The notes beneath the pieces are model-generated. The model was not told the origin of the DNA and ran no database searches. It saw nothing but the letters and a program-made list of their open reading frames with translations. This document shows, piece after piece, positions 1 through 5,752 of a stretch of 6,921 nt of DNA. The stretch is from JBGPIT01 sp041485125 (GTDB lineage Bacteria; Desulfobacterota; Binatia; UTPRO1). The position numbers and the translations under genes were made by a program. Position 1 is the first letter of the stretch; the number at the start of each line of letters is the position of its first letter. Location of the stretch: positions 1 through 6,921 of the forward strand of contig JBGPIT010000275.1 in assembly GCA_041485125.1 (NCBI GenBank), written 5' to 3'.

Positions 1-429
1 CATCGTCTTCGCGAACGCGCCGGGCACGCCGCGAAACCCGTCGTGCTGAACCGCGTTCGGGAAGTCGAGGCTGAGCGCCATCTGATCGAGCCCGGCGTCT
101 TTCAACCGCCGGACGAGATCCTCGGTGAGCGCGTCGGTCGCCGCCGGAATGGTTCCCATGCGCAGGCCGAGCGTCTTGCCGTGGCGAATGAGCGTGCAGA
201 GATCGGGACGCTTCACCGGATCGCCGCCGGTCAGGATGAACACCGGCGTCCCCATCGCGGCGACGTCGGCGAGGAGCCGCTCACCCTCGGCCGTCGTGAG
301 CTCGCCCGAATGCCGCGCCGGCTGCGCCGACGCGCGGCAGTGGCTGCAGGCGAGATCACAGGCCTGCGTCGTCTCCCAGATGACGAGAAACGGGGCTTTC
401 GCGAAATCGACTCTTGGTGGCGGGCCCAT
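1..429 (-). CDS. Radical SAM protein, N-terminal part (truncated by window edge)
   Basis: The minus strand reads open from an ATG at 429-427 to base 1, giving 143 residues with no stop, so the C-terminus lies outside the window. Near the N-terminus is the radical SAM cluster motif CDLACSHC, with cysteines 24, 28 and 31 in CxxxCxxC spacing to bind the [4Fe-4S] cluster that cleaves S-adenosylmethionine. A GGDP motif at residues 68-71 matches the GGEP-type SAM-binding strand. The surrounding text (FLVIWETTQACDLAC; TGGDPVKRPDL; HDGFRGVPGAF) resembles, from memory, the family of radical SAM/SPASM proteins related to the heme d1 and alternative-heme enzymes NirJ/AhbD (TIGR04053-like). The substrate is unknown and the SPASM part cannot be seen. 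No clear Shine-Dalgarno precedes the ATG. The gene is divergent from the lipoprotein gene. The superfamily call is firm, the subfamily tentative. Confidence 0.88.
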   Translation of the reverse strand, partial: MGPPPRVDFAKAPFLVIWETTQACDLACSHCRASAQPARHSGELTTAEGERLLADVAAMGTPVFILTGGDPVKRPDLCTLIRHGKTLGLRMGTIPAATDALTEDLVRRLKDAGLDQMALSLDFPNAVQHDGFRGVPGAFAKTM

Positions 430-436
430 GGTTCGC

Positions 437-442
437 GTTATG
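437..442 (-). promoter_or_regulatory. Possible -10 box for the radical SAM gene
   Basis: On the minus strand CATAAC lies seven bases before the ATG at 429 and could be a -10 element. The implied transcript would begin at or next to the start codon (leaderless), which fits the lack of a ribosome-binding site. No good -35 box is visible at normal spacing, so this is weak. Confidence 0.2.
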
Positions 443-493
443 CAGAGCAACCCCTGGGCCAACGATTCCCGCCGATGTGTACTGGCGGTCGTC

Positions 494-574
494 GCGAATC
501 TGAGAATCGCGTCCGGCGGCGATTCGCATCCGGAGGAATGCGCCGCCGGCCGCTGCGAATTCATAGTGCGATTC
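494..574. repeat. Cluster of GCGATTC/GAATCGC heptamers in the divergent control region
   Basis: GCGAATC (494-500), GAATCGC (504-510), GCGATTCGC (519-527) and GCGATTC (568-574) fall within 81 bases, with a related GCGAATT at 555-561. The copies at 504-510 and 519-525 form a 7-base inverted repeat with an 8-base loop. Those at 494-500 and 521-527 form a second, overlapping inverted repeat. GAATCGC and GCGAATC also occur in another intergenic stretch (5658-5664 and 5687-5693). One further GCGATTC is inside a gene (1940-1946), so the motif is not exclusive to control regions. It could be a regulator site; no regulator can be assigned. Confidence 0.3.
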
Positions 575-631
575 TTCCGATTTCGTGTGCCGTCCTACCG
601 GGCACGCTTTCTGCTCGCCCCGTCAAACGGA

Positions 632-641
632 AACGGCCGTT
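632..641. repeat. Perfect 10-base palindrome AACGGCCGTT
   Basis: AACGGCCGTT is self-complementary and sits 23 bases before the candidate -35 box of the lipoprotein gene. It could be a protein-binding site, but a palindrome of this length also arises by chance in GC-rich DNA. Confidence 0.2.
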
Positions 642-663
642 CATGTTGCCTTCGACACGAGCC

Positions 664-691
664 TTGAAATCTGTCGGGCATTTCTTGTAAC
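664..691 (+). promoter_or_regulatory. Candidate sigma70-type promoter for the lipoprotein/Cyc2-like cluster
   Basis: TTGAAA at 664-669 (five of six matches to TTGACA) and TGTAAC at 686-691 (four of six to TATAAT) are separated by 16 bases, inside a locally AT-richer patch. Transcription would start near 698, leaving a very short leader before the first start codons of the lipoprotein gene (GTG 703, ATG 712). This agrees with the absence of a Shine-Dalgarno there. It is a consensus match by eye only. Confidence 0.4.
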
Positions 692-694
692 AAG
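684..694. promoter_or_regulatory. Inverted repeat CTTGTAACAAG over the -10 box (possible operator)
   Basis: CTTGT and ACAAG are perfect reverse complements around a single central base, and the repeat covers the candidate -10 element at 686-691. A bound protein here would block RNA polymerase. The repeat is seen directly; operator function is inferred. Confidence 0.35.
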
Positions 695-711
695 CGACGC
701 GGGTGCGTGGA

Positions 712-1833
712 ATGATGTTGAGGAATGTGGTGCTCACCGCCGTGACCTGCGCCGCGCTGAGCACCAGCACGGGCTGCGCTCTCCCCGCCGGCGTACTACC
801 CGCCCGACCGCAGACGGTCCACACGACGGATTGCGCCGGGGCGCGCGAAGCGGCGATCGAGACTCTGCGTGAGCTCGGGTACGCGATCGTGGGCGTCTAT
901 GACCCGATGCCGGGCCGCCTCGCGATCATCGCGGCGGAGAAGCAGACACCGGAGAGACGGTTCCAGTCGAACGTTACCCTTCGCTGTGATGAGCGCCAGG
1001 TGGAGGTGACGGCGACCCAGCCGACGTTGGCGTTTCACGACCCGCACTTCGAGGAGGACTTCCGCCAAGCGTGGGAGGAACGGACCGGCGGTCGTGTCGC
1101 GCGGCCACTCCGGAGCAGTGGTCCGATCGAGGTCACGCGGGGAAGGGAGCCCACAACTGCACCGTCCCCGCGTCCTGCGCCGAACCGCGCCGCCGCAGCT
1201 CCTCGCTCACCGGCGCCCGAGCTCCGCAGCGCCGATACGGCGGCGCCGGCTCCAGCGAAAGCACCCGAGGTCATGGAACCAGCGCGTCCTCCCGGCGACA
1301 GTCGCGCTCCAGCGCGTCCGACCGCTGAGACAGCCGCCGCCGAAACACGCACCACCTCGGGCGGTGAGGGCGCGCGTGCGGACGCTGGCGCCGCCACGAC
1401 CGCGGCGAGCCCGAGCGTGCGCTTCGACCTGCTCTCGGCCGCTGAGGCGCGCGCGCGTTTCGGCGCCGATCTCGGCGCGGCCGGACTGACGGTCGCGCGT
1501 GTCGGCATCGTGAACCGCACGAGTCACGCCTACCTGCTCAGTGTGCCGCTCGTCATCCTCATGCGGCAGGCGGGCGACGCGACCGCGCCACTCACGTGGG
1601 CTGACGCAAGCGGACGGATCGCACAGTCGTCCGCAGGTCAGGGCTGGAAGAGCTACGACGAGCTCAGCCGCGAGCTGATCACCGATCAAGTGCTCGCTCC
1701 CGGCGACACCGTGAGCGGCGTCGTGCTGTACCCGGCCGGCGAGTACGCCCGCGTCCAAATAGTCCTCGTCGATCGTGATAGCGCGCGCAGCGAGCGCTTC
1801 GAAGCAGCGATACCACCCGCACCACCCAGCTAG
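712..1833 (+). CDS. Putative envelope lipoprotein with Ala/Pro-rich linker, unknown function
   Basis: I do not recognise the family. From the ATG at 712 the protein has 373 residues; a GTG at 703 would add three and an ATG at 715 would remove one, and none has a clear Shine-Dalgarno. The N-terminus is a hydrophobic signal sequence ending STGC, with Cys22 a possible lipidation site. The -3 position is Ser, not the usual Leu, so lipidation is uncertain. A small alpha/beta-looking domain (about 38-125) has Cys41 and Cys92, which could form a disulfide. About 90 residues rich in Ala, Pro and Arg (roughly 144-233) look like a flexible periplasmic linker. The C-terminal domain (about 236-373) looks beta-rich, with a VGIVNRTSHAY strand and a LAPGDTVSGVVLYP segment reminiscent of immunoglobulin-like DUF4352-type domains. 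The Cyc2-like gene begins 31 bases downstream, so the two are probably co-transcribed and this protein may assist it. Confidence 0.75.
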   Translation: MMLRNVVLTAVTCAALSTSTGCALPAGVLPARPQTVHTTDCAGAREAAIETLRELGYAIVGVYDPMPGRLAIIAAEKQTPERRFQSNVTLRCDERQVEVTATQPTLAFHDPHFEEDFRQAWEERTGGRVARPLRSSGPIEVTRGREPTTAPSPRPAPNRAAAAPRSPAPELRSADTAAPAPAKAPEVMEPARPPGDSRAPARPTAETAAAETRTTSGGEGARADAGAATTAASPSVRFDLLSAAEARARFGADLGAAGLTVARVGIVNRTSHAYLLSVPLVILMRQAGDATAPLTWADASGRIAQSSAGQGWKSYDELSRELITDQVLAPGDTVSGVVLYPAGEYARVQIVLVDRDSARSERFEAAIPPAPPS

Positions 1834-1864
1834 ACGCGTCTGCAAGGGCGCACAGGAGGACGGT

Positions 1865-3061
1865 ATGAAGATCGAGCGACTCGTCGTGGCTGTGGTGCTC
1901 GGCGTCCTGGTCGTCGCCGCGACGCCACGCAGGTCGGAGGCGATTCCCGCGTGGGCTCGTAAGTACGGGACGAATTGCGCTCTCTGCCACTATCCGAACG
2001 TGCCCCGACTGAACAGTTTCGGCCATCGCTTCCGGCGCGCCGGATACCGCACCGAGGACGAGATCAACAAGGCTCAGGATATCGCCAAGATCGGAGACTT
2101 CGCCGCCATGCGGGCGCGGGTGCGCTACACCTACTTCAAGCCGGAAAGCGGGCGCAGCGACAACCAGTTCGAGCTGAACGACGTGACGTTCTTCTACGGC
2201 GGGGCGCTCGCGAGTCACTTCTCCGCGTTCAACGAGATCGAGGTCTCGGGCGAGACTGGTGACGTCGAGGTGCTCGCGACAATCTCGGGGATCTGGGGCG
2301 GCTGGGACAACTTCGCGACCTTCCGCGTCGGCCAAATGCACACGCTCACGCGTGTCGGCTTCGGCGGCCTCGATCGGCCGACCGGCATCTCGACACCGCT
2401 GGTGCTCAGCAGCCGCTTCACCACACCGTTCAAGGGGGCGCCGTTCCGATTGAACGAGGACCAGCGCGGCCTCGAGCTCACCTACGTCTACGGACCCGGA
2501 CGCGTCATCGCGCAGGTGCTGAACGGGGTCGATGACACCGGCGATGGGCGCGGCTCTGGGTTCGACCGGGACGGCGACAAGGACGTGCTGGTCGCGTACG
2601 AGCACATTCTCGACGACATCGCCTCCGGGTTCACCGTCTTCGGCTATCGCGGGGTCATGCACCAGAAGTTCGTCGACGGGAACGGACGCGACACGACCGA
2701 GTTCTTCCGCTTCGGCGCGACCTTCGCGAAGGTCTTCGACTTCGGCTTTGAGGTGCAAGGCGGCTACGTGCGCGGTCGGGACAACCCGCCGAACACGCTC
2801 GCTAGCGACGTCGAGTCGCAGGGTGCGTGGGTCGAGCTGGAGCACTATTTCAAGGATTTGAACTTCACGCCCTTCGGCCGGTTCGATTGGGTGAACCCGC
2901 GGCTCGGCGGAGGAGACCAGAATCTCCTGCAGGGCACGATCGGGGTCGCGGCGCCAATCGAGGATTTCCTCCGGCTCGCGGTCGAGGGGCAGGTCATCGA
3001 CAATAAGGCGAATGACCACACCGACTATCGGCTCGTCTCGGAGCTCATGGTCAACTTCTGA
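1865..3061 (+). CDS. Cyc2-like fused monoheme cytochrome c - outer-membrane porin
   Basis: This 398-residue protein starts at an ATG five bases after AGGAGG (1854-1859). The first 26 residues form a signal peptide ending SEA. The mature N-terminus has one covalent heme motif, CALCH (residues 38-42), set in IPAWARKYGTNCALCHYP, then VPRLNSFGHRFRRAGYR. From memory this closely resembles the cytochrome domain of Cyc2, the outer-membrane iron oxidase of Acidithiobacillus and neutrophilic iron oxidisers (ARQTG-type stretch, CxxCH, then FGRxFKxxGY). The rest, about 70-398, is alternating strands and glycine-rich turns ending in Phe (LMVNF), as expected of a beta-barrel inserted by BAM. It is shorter than typical Cyc2 (about 440-490 residues). 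Residues 223-240 form an Asp-rich segment (FDRDGDKD) like a calcium-binding loop, perhaps a surface loop. The likely role is electron transfer through the outer membrane, but iron oxidation is not shown, because related fusions of unknown function exist. Confidence 0.85.
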   Translation: MKIERLVVAVVLGVLVVAATPRRSEAIPAWARKYGTNCALCHYPNVPRLNSFGHRFRRAGYRTEDEINKAQDIAKIGDFAAMRARVRYTYFKPESGRSDNQFELNDVTFFYGGALASHFSAFNEIEVSGETGDVEVLATISGIWGGWDNFATFRVGQMHTLTRVGFGGLDRPTGISTPLVLSSRFTTPFKGAPFRLNEDQRGLELTYVYGPGRVIAQVLNGVDDTGDGRGSGFDRDGDKDVLVAYEHILDDIASGFTVFGYRGVMHQKFVDGNGRDTTEFFRFGATFAKVFDFGFEVQGGYVRGRDNPPNTLASDVESQGAWVELEHYFKDLNFTPFGRFDWVNPRLGGGDQNLLQGTIGVAAPIEDFLRLAVEGQVIDNKANDHTDYRLVSELMVNF

Positions 3062-3071
3062 GGCGGACCAC

Positions 3072-3283
3072 GTGAAGACAAGGACGGGGGCATGCGGCCA
3101 GCTGGTGCTGGCCGCCGCCGCCCTCGCGGTGATCGGCGGGGCGACGTCCGCGTGGGCCGGGGCCGCCGAAGCAAGGCTGTGTACGAGAAGCAGTGCAAGG
3201 TCTGTCACAGCATCGCTGGCGAGGGCGGTGTCCTTGACGGGGAAGCTTACGCAGTCGCCGCGGTGATGCCGTTGACTTGTTAA
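3072..3283 (+). pseudogene. Frameshifted, shortened periplasmic monoheme cytochrome c
   Basis: A GTG at 3072, preceded by GAGGCGG overlapping the upstream stop codon, opens a signal peptide (LVLAAAALAVIGGATSAWA, cleavage expected after residue 29). That frame then reads nonsense to a stop at 3264-3266. The next frame carries KAVYEKQCKVCHSIAGEGG, a textbook class I cytochrome c start with heme motif CKVCH at 3194-3208. Restoring one G near 3171 (gaa-gca-agg to gaa-ggc-aag) joins the frames into AEGKAVYEKQCKVCH, so a one-base deletion is the simplest explanation. After GEGG the restored frame ends within about 20 residues at the TAA at 3281, far short of the usual 80-100 residue domain, so the distal half with the Met ligand also seems lost. 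The gene lies 10 bases after the cytochrome-porin, as expected for its periplasmic redox partner. A sequencing error could explain the frameshift but not easily the short tail. Confidence 0.75.
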
Positions 3284-3292
3284 CGCTGTTAA
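3280..3292. promoter_or_regulatory. Candidate TetR operator, inverted repeat TTAAC-GCT-GTTAA
   Basis: TTAAC and GTTAA are perfect reverse complements around three bases. The repeat lies six bases before the TetR-type gene's ATG, where self-regulating TetR operators are often found, and it overlaps the stop codon of the cytochrome remnant. A -35-like TTGACT at 3272-3277 lies just upstream, but no convincing -10 box is seen at normal spacing. Operator function is inferred. Confidence 0.45.
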
Positions 3293-3298
3293 TGTTTC

Positions 3299-3967
3299 AT
3301 GGCGGCGGTGCTCCGACCGGTCCGTCGCATACCGGCGCCGAAGCCGCGCCGCCGCTCCGAGGGTCTGAAGGCGGCGATCCTCGACGCCGCCCGCCGGCTC
3401 TGCTTCTCGGAAGGTATGGAGGGCATCTCGGCGCGCAAGATCGCGAAGCAGGTCGGCTGTAGCGCGACCGCGATCTACCTGCACTACCGCAACCTCGACG
3501 ACGTCCTGCATCAGCTCCGCATGGAAGGGCACTCGCTGCTCGCGGAGTACTTCCGTGCCGTCGACGAAGGCGTGCCGCCGCTCGAGCGGCTGCTCGAGAT
3601 CGGACGCGCGTATCACCGTTTCGGCAAGGATCACCCGCATTATTACGAGCTCATGTTCCTCCATCGCTTCACCGACGCGCTCCGGCGCGAGGTGGTGCAG
3701 CAGGAGATCTTCACCTTGCTGATCGTGCGCGACGCGGTGAAGAGCGGGATCGACGCCGGCGTGGTACGCCGTGACCTCGATCCGTTCACGATCGCCCACG
3801 GCCTCTGGTCGACGATGCACGGGATCACGTCGCTCGCGGTGACCGGTCTTTTGGTACGCACCGCGCCCGGAAAGGAGGACGCACTGCTCGACGGCGTCCT
3901 CGAGAGCATGGCGCGATGGGTCGCGCCGGAGCCCGCGACGTCGTCGCGCCGGCGTGTACGCCGTTAA
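3299..3967 (+). CDS. TetR/AcrR-family transcriptional regulator (WHG-type C-terminal domain)
   Basis: This is a 222-residue protein of normal TetR length. The basic N-terminal tail (RRSEGLKAAILDAARRL) leads into the helix-turn-helix (about residues 27-70), where ISARKIAKQVGCSATAIYLH and the following YRNLDDVL match the family DNA-binding signature, including the conserved Tyr60 and Tyr63. The C-terminal ligand-binding and dimer domain contains WSTMHG (Trp170, His174, Gly175), which resembles the WHG/TetR_C_33 group. No Shine-Dalgarno precedes the ATG at 3299, so a leaderless or very short leader transcript is possible. A palindrome at 3280-3292 may be its own operator. The Fe-S/SCP2 gene begins 20 bases after the stop, suggesting an operon. 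The likely role is a repressor released by a hydrophobic or acyl ligand; the ligand cannot be read from the sequence. Confidence 0.92.
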   Translation: MAAVLRPVRRIPAPKPRRRSEGLKAAILDAARRLCFSEGMEGISARKIAKQVGCSATAIYLHYRNLDDVLHQLRMEGHSLLAEYFRAVDEGVPPLERLLEIGRAYHRFGKDHPHYYELMFLHRFTDALRREVVQQEIFTLLIVRDAVKSGIDAGVVRRDLDPFTIAHGLWSTMHGITSLAVTGLLVRTAPGKEDALLDGVLESMARWVAPEPATSSRRRVRR

Positions 3968-3987
3968 CCTCGGAAGGAGACCCCGTC

Positions 3988-5634
3988 ATGCCGGCTCACG
4001 AGCGCGCCCTGCACTGGCTGACGCTGCGCCGCGACCGCGGCGCCGGCGCTGAAGCGAGTCCGATCGGCCCGGCGACGCCGAACGGTCGCCGGAACTCGAA
4101 CGCCGACTGGGACTTTCCCTTTCCGACCCCCGGCCGCTGGCAAGGGAAGAAGAAGATCCCCGCCAACACCGAGCGGCGCCAGCCGTGGGTCGACGTCGAC
4201 GCCGTCGATCCGCACCGCATCACCCCGCGCTTCGCGCGCGCCCCGATCGCGCTCGCCGATTTCGTCGCGCACCTCCAGACCTTCATCGACGACGTCGGGG
4301 TGATCTCGATCGATCATCCGGCCCTCGCGCACGAGCGCGACGAGATCCGCTACGTCTACCCGCACGCGCGCTCGCTGGTGGTGATGATCGGCGAGGAGAA
4401 CAAGGCGTCGATGCAGTCGCGCTACCTGCCGTCGGCGAACCACGAGCTCTACGAGTGCGAGGAGCGGCTCTTCAAGTGGGGCCACGACGTCCTCGGGTAC
4501 ATCAAGTCGCTCGGCGGCGAAGGCCTGACGACGACGATCGGCTGGCCGCAGGAGGTCTCGGTCCGCTGGGCCGACAAGATCTGGCCGCTCAGCCACAAGC
4601 TCGTCGCACAGGCCGCCGGCCTCGGCATCATCGGCACCAGCCGGAATTTCCTCCATCGGAAGTACGGCGCCTACTGTCTCATCGACACCGTCGTCACCAA
4701 TCTCGAGTTCGCGCCCGAGGAGTACGCCACGGCGGAGCGGCCGATCGAGTGGAACCCGTGTCTCGAGTGCAACCTCTGCGTGGCGTCGTGTCCCACCGAC
4801 GCGATCAAGGCCGACGGCGAGTTCGATTTCTTTGCCTGCTACAACCACACCTACCGCGACTCGATTCCGGGCTTCATGGACCTGGTGCGGGATCTCGCCG
4901 AGGCGAAGCCCAAGAAGTTCGAGCACCGCTGGTCCGACGCCGAGATCGCCGCGCTCTGGCAGTCGATGGCGTTTCGCGTCGAGTACCGCTGCTTCAACTG
5001 CGTCGCGACGTGTCCGGCCGAGATCCACGACGCCTTCCATGCCGACAAGGCCGTGCGCGGCGAGTACGTGAAGGAGACCTTGAAGCCGCTCACCTACGTG
5101 CGGCGCGAGGCCGACGAGCAGTTCGTCATCGACACGCCGAGCGCGCGCGAACGCCACCACATCGCGCCGGGGAGCTATCGCACGCCGCCCGATCCGACGC
5201 GCCCGGGACAGCACGGCGTCCGCCTCGTCCAGCTGCAGCGCATCCGGGTCTCCAACATCGACACCATGATGCGGATGATGCCGTACTACTTCCGCTCCGA
5301 GGAGGCGCAGGGCCTCGACTTCACCTGCCAGCTCGACTTCAGCGGTCCCGGCGGCGGCACGTGGGTCCTGCGCGTCGCGGATCAGCGCTGCAACGTCCGT
5401 CCGGGCGTCGCCGCCGACGCCGACCTGACAGTCGCGTGCGACGGTCGCGTCTTCCTCGGCGTCCACCGCGGCGAGATCAGCGCCGTGTGGCAGCTCCTCA
5501 CCGGCGGCATCCGTCTGCGCGGAGAGCGGCAGCTCTTCCTCACGTTCCCGCGCCTCTTCCCAGTCTATCCCGCCGGCGGCATCTTTTCGCGTCTCGCATG
5601 GCTCACGCGCCGCGTGCGCCGGTCAAGAATCTGA
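3988..5634 (+). CDS. QueG/RdhA-like 2[4Fe-4S] protein with C-terminal SCP2 domain
   Basis: This protein has 548 residues and starts at an ATG eight bases after GGAAGGAG (3972-3979). Residues about 80-250 include LVAQAAGLGIIGTSRNFL followed by a YGAYCLIDTVVTNLEF strand. These match the corrinoid-binding fold region shared by epoxyqueuosine reductase QueG and reductive dehalogenases (AGLGxxG followed by a FTDL-type segment). The ferredoxin module follows: CLECNLCVASCP gives Cys258, 261, 264 and 268, then Cys284 in FACYN, then CFNCVATCP gives Cys335, 338 and 342. Together they provide eight ligands for two [4Fe-4S] clusters in QueG-like order. The C-terminal part (about 435-530) is an SCP2 sterol-carrier domain (LDFTCQLDFSG, WVLRV, DADLTVACDGRVFLGV, LLTGGIRLRGE), a hydrophobic-ligand tunnel. 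There is no twin-arginine signal, so it is probably cytoplasmic. It may reduce a lipid-like substrate delivered by the SCP2 domain, but cobalamin use and substrate are inferred. Confidence 0.85.
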   Translation: MPAHERALHWLTLRRDRGAGAEASPIGPATPNGRRNSNADWDFPFPTPGRWQGKKKIPANTERRQPWVDVDAVDPHRITPRFARAPIALADFVAHLQTFIDDVGVISIDHPALAHERDEIRYVYPHARSLVVMIGEENKASMQSRYLPSANHELYECEERLFKWGHDVLGYIKSLGGEGLTTTIGWPQEVSVRWADKIWPLSHKLVAQAAGLGIIGTSRNFLHRKYGAYCLIDTVVTNLEFAPEEYATAERPIEWNPCLECNLCVASCPTDAIKADGEFDFFACYNHTYRDSIPGFMDLVRDLAEAKPKKFEHRWSDAEIAALWQSMAFRVEYRCFNCVATCPAEIHDAFHADKAVRGEYVKETLKPLTYVRREADEQFVIDTPSARERHHIAPGSYRTPPDPTRPGQHGVRLVQLQRIRVSNIDTMMRMMPYYFRSEEAQGLDFTCQLDFSGPGGGTWVLRVADQRCNVRPGVAADADLTVACDGRVFLGVHRGEISAVWQLLTGGIRLRGERQLFLTFPRLFPVYPAGGIFSRLAWLTRRVRRSRI

Positions 5635-5707
5635 CCGCAACGCCCGTTTTTGCGAGTGAATCGCGGTTGCCCGGCGACCCGCGCCAGCGAATCTCGACGG
5701 TTATCTC

Positions 5708-5720
5708 ATGGCGTAGCCAT
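5708..5720. repeat. Inverted repeat ATGGC-GTA-GCCAT before the response regulator
   Basis: A perfect 5-base inverted repeat with a 3-base centre lies 20 bases before the Shine-Dalgarno of the receiver gene, in the 118-base gap after the Fe-S/SCP2 gene. That gap also holds one GAATCGC, one GCGAATC and a CGCAA...TTGCG arm pair spanning a T-run, but no convincing terminator or promoter. The repeat may be an operator or mere chance. Confidence 0.25.
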
Positions 5721-5752
5721 TGCTCTGACCAGGCTCATCGAGGAGGGCGGCG

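Noticed and set aside
43..690. 215-codon plus-strand open frame at the left edge
   Set aside because: Antisense to the radical SAM gene, which carries the CxxxCxxC motif, and then runs through the intergenic region. Product is Arg-rich without motifs.
3272..3300. TTGACT as the -35 box of a full promoter for the TetR gene
   Set aside because: At 17-base spacing the -10 position reads TTTCAT and overlaps the start codon; the AT-rich TAATGT is only 12 bases away. Not convincing as a complete promoter.
1679..3820. 713-codon open frame on the minus strand
   Set aside because: It lies antisense across the lipoprotein end, heme-porin, cytochrome remnant and TetR gene, all of which have clear motifs. 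Its product is Arg/Glu/Ala/Val-rich with no recognisable domain, as expected for an antisense shadow in GC-rich DNA.
3964..5466. 500-codon open frame on the minus strand
   Set aside because: Antisense to the Fe-S/SCP2 gene, with a low-complexity Arg/Asp/Val/Ala composition and no motif. The plus-strand gene has a ribosome-binding site and full metal-ligand sets.
5640..5663. CGCAA...TTGCG arms with a T-run after the Fe-S/SCP2 gene as a terminator
   Set aside because: The stem is only five bases and the T-run lies within the loop and arm, not after the stem, so it does not fit an intrinsic terminator.
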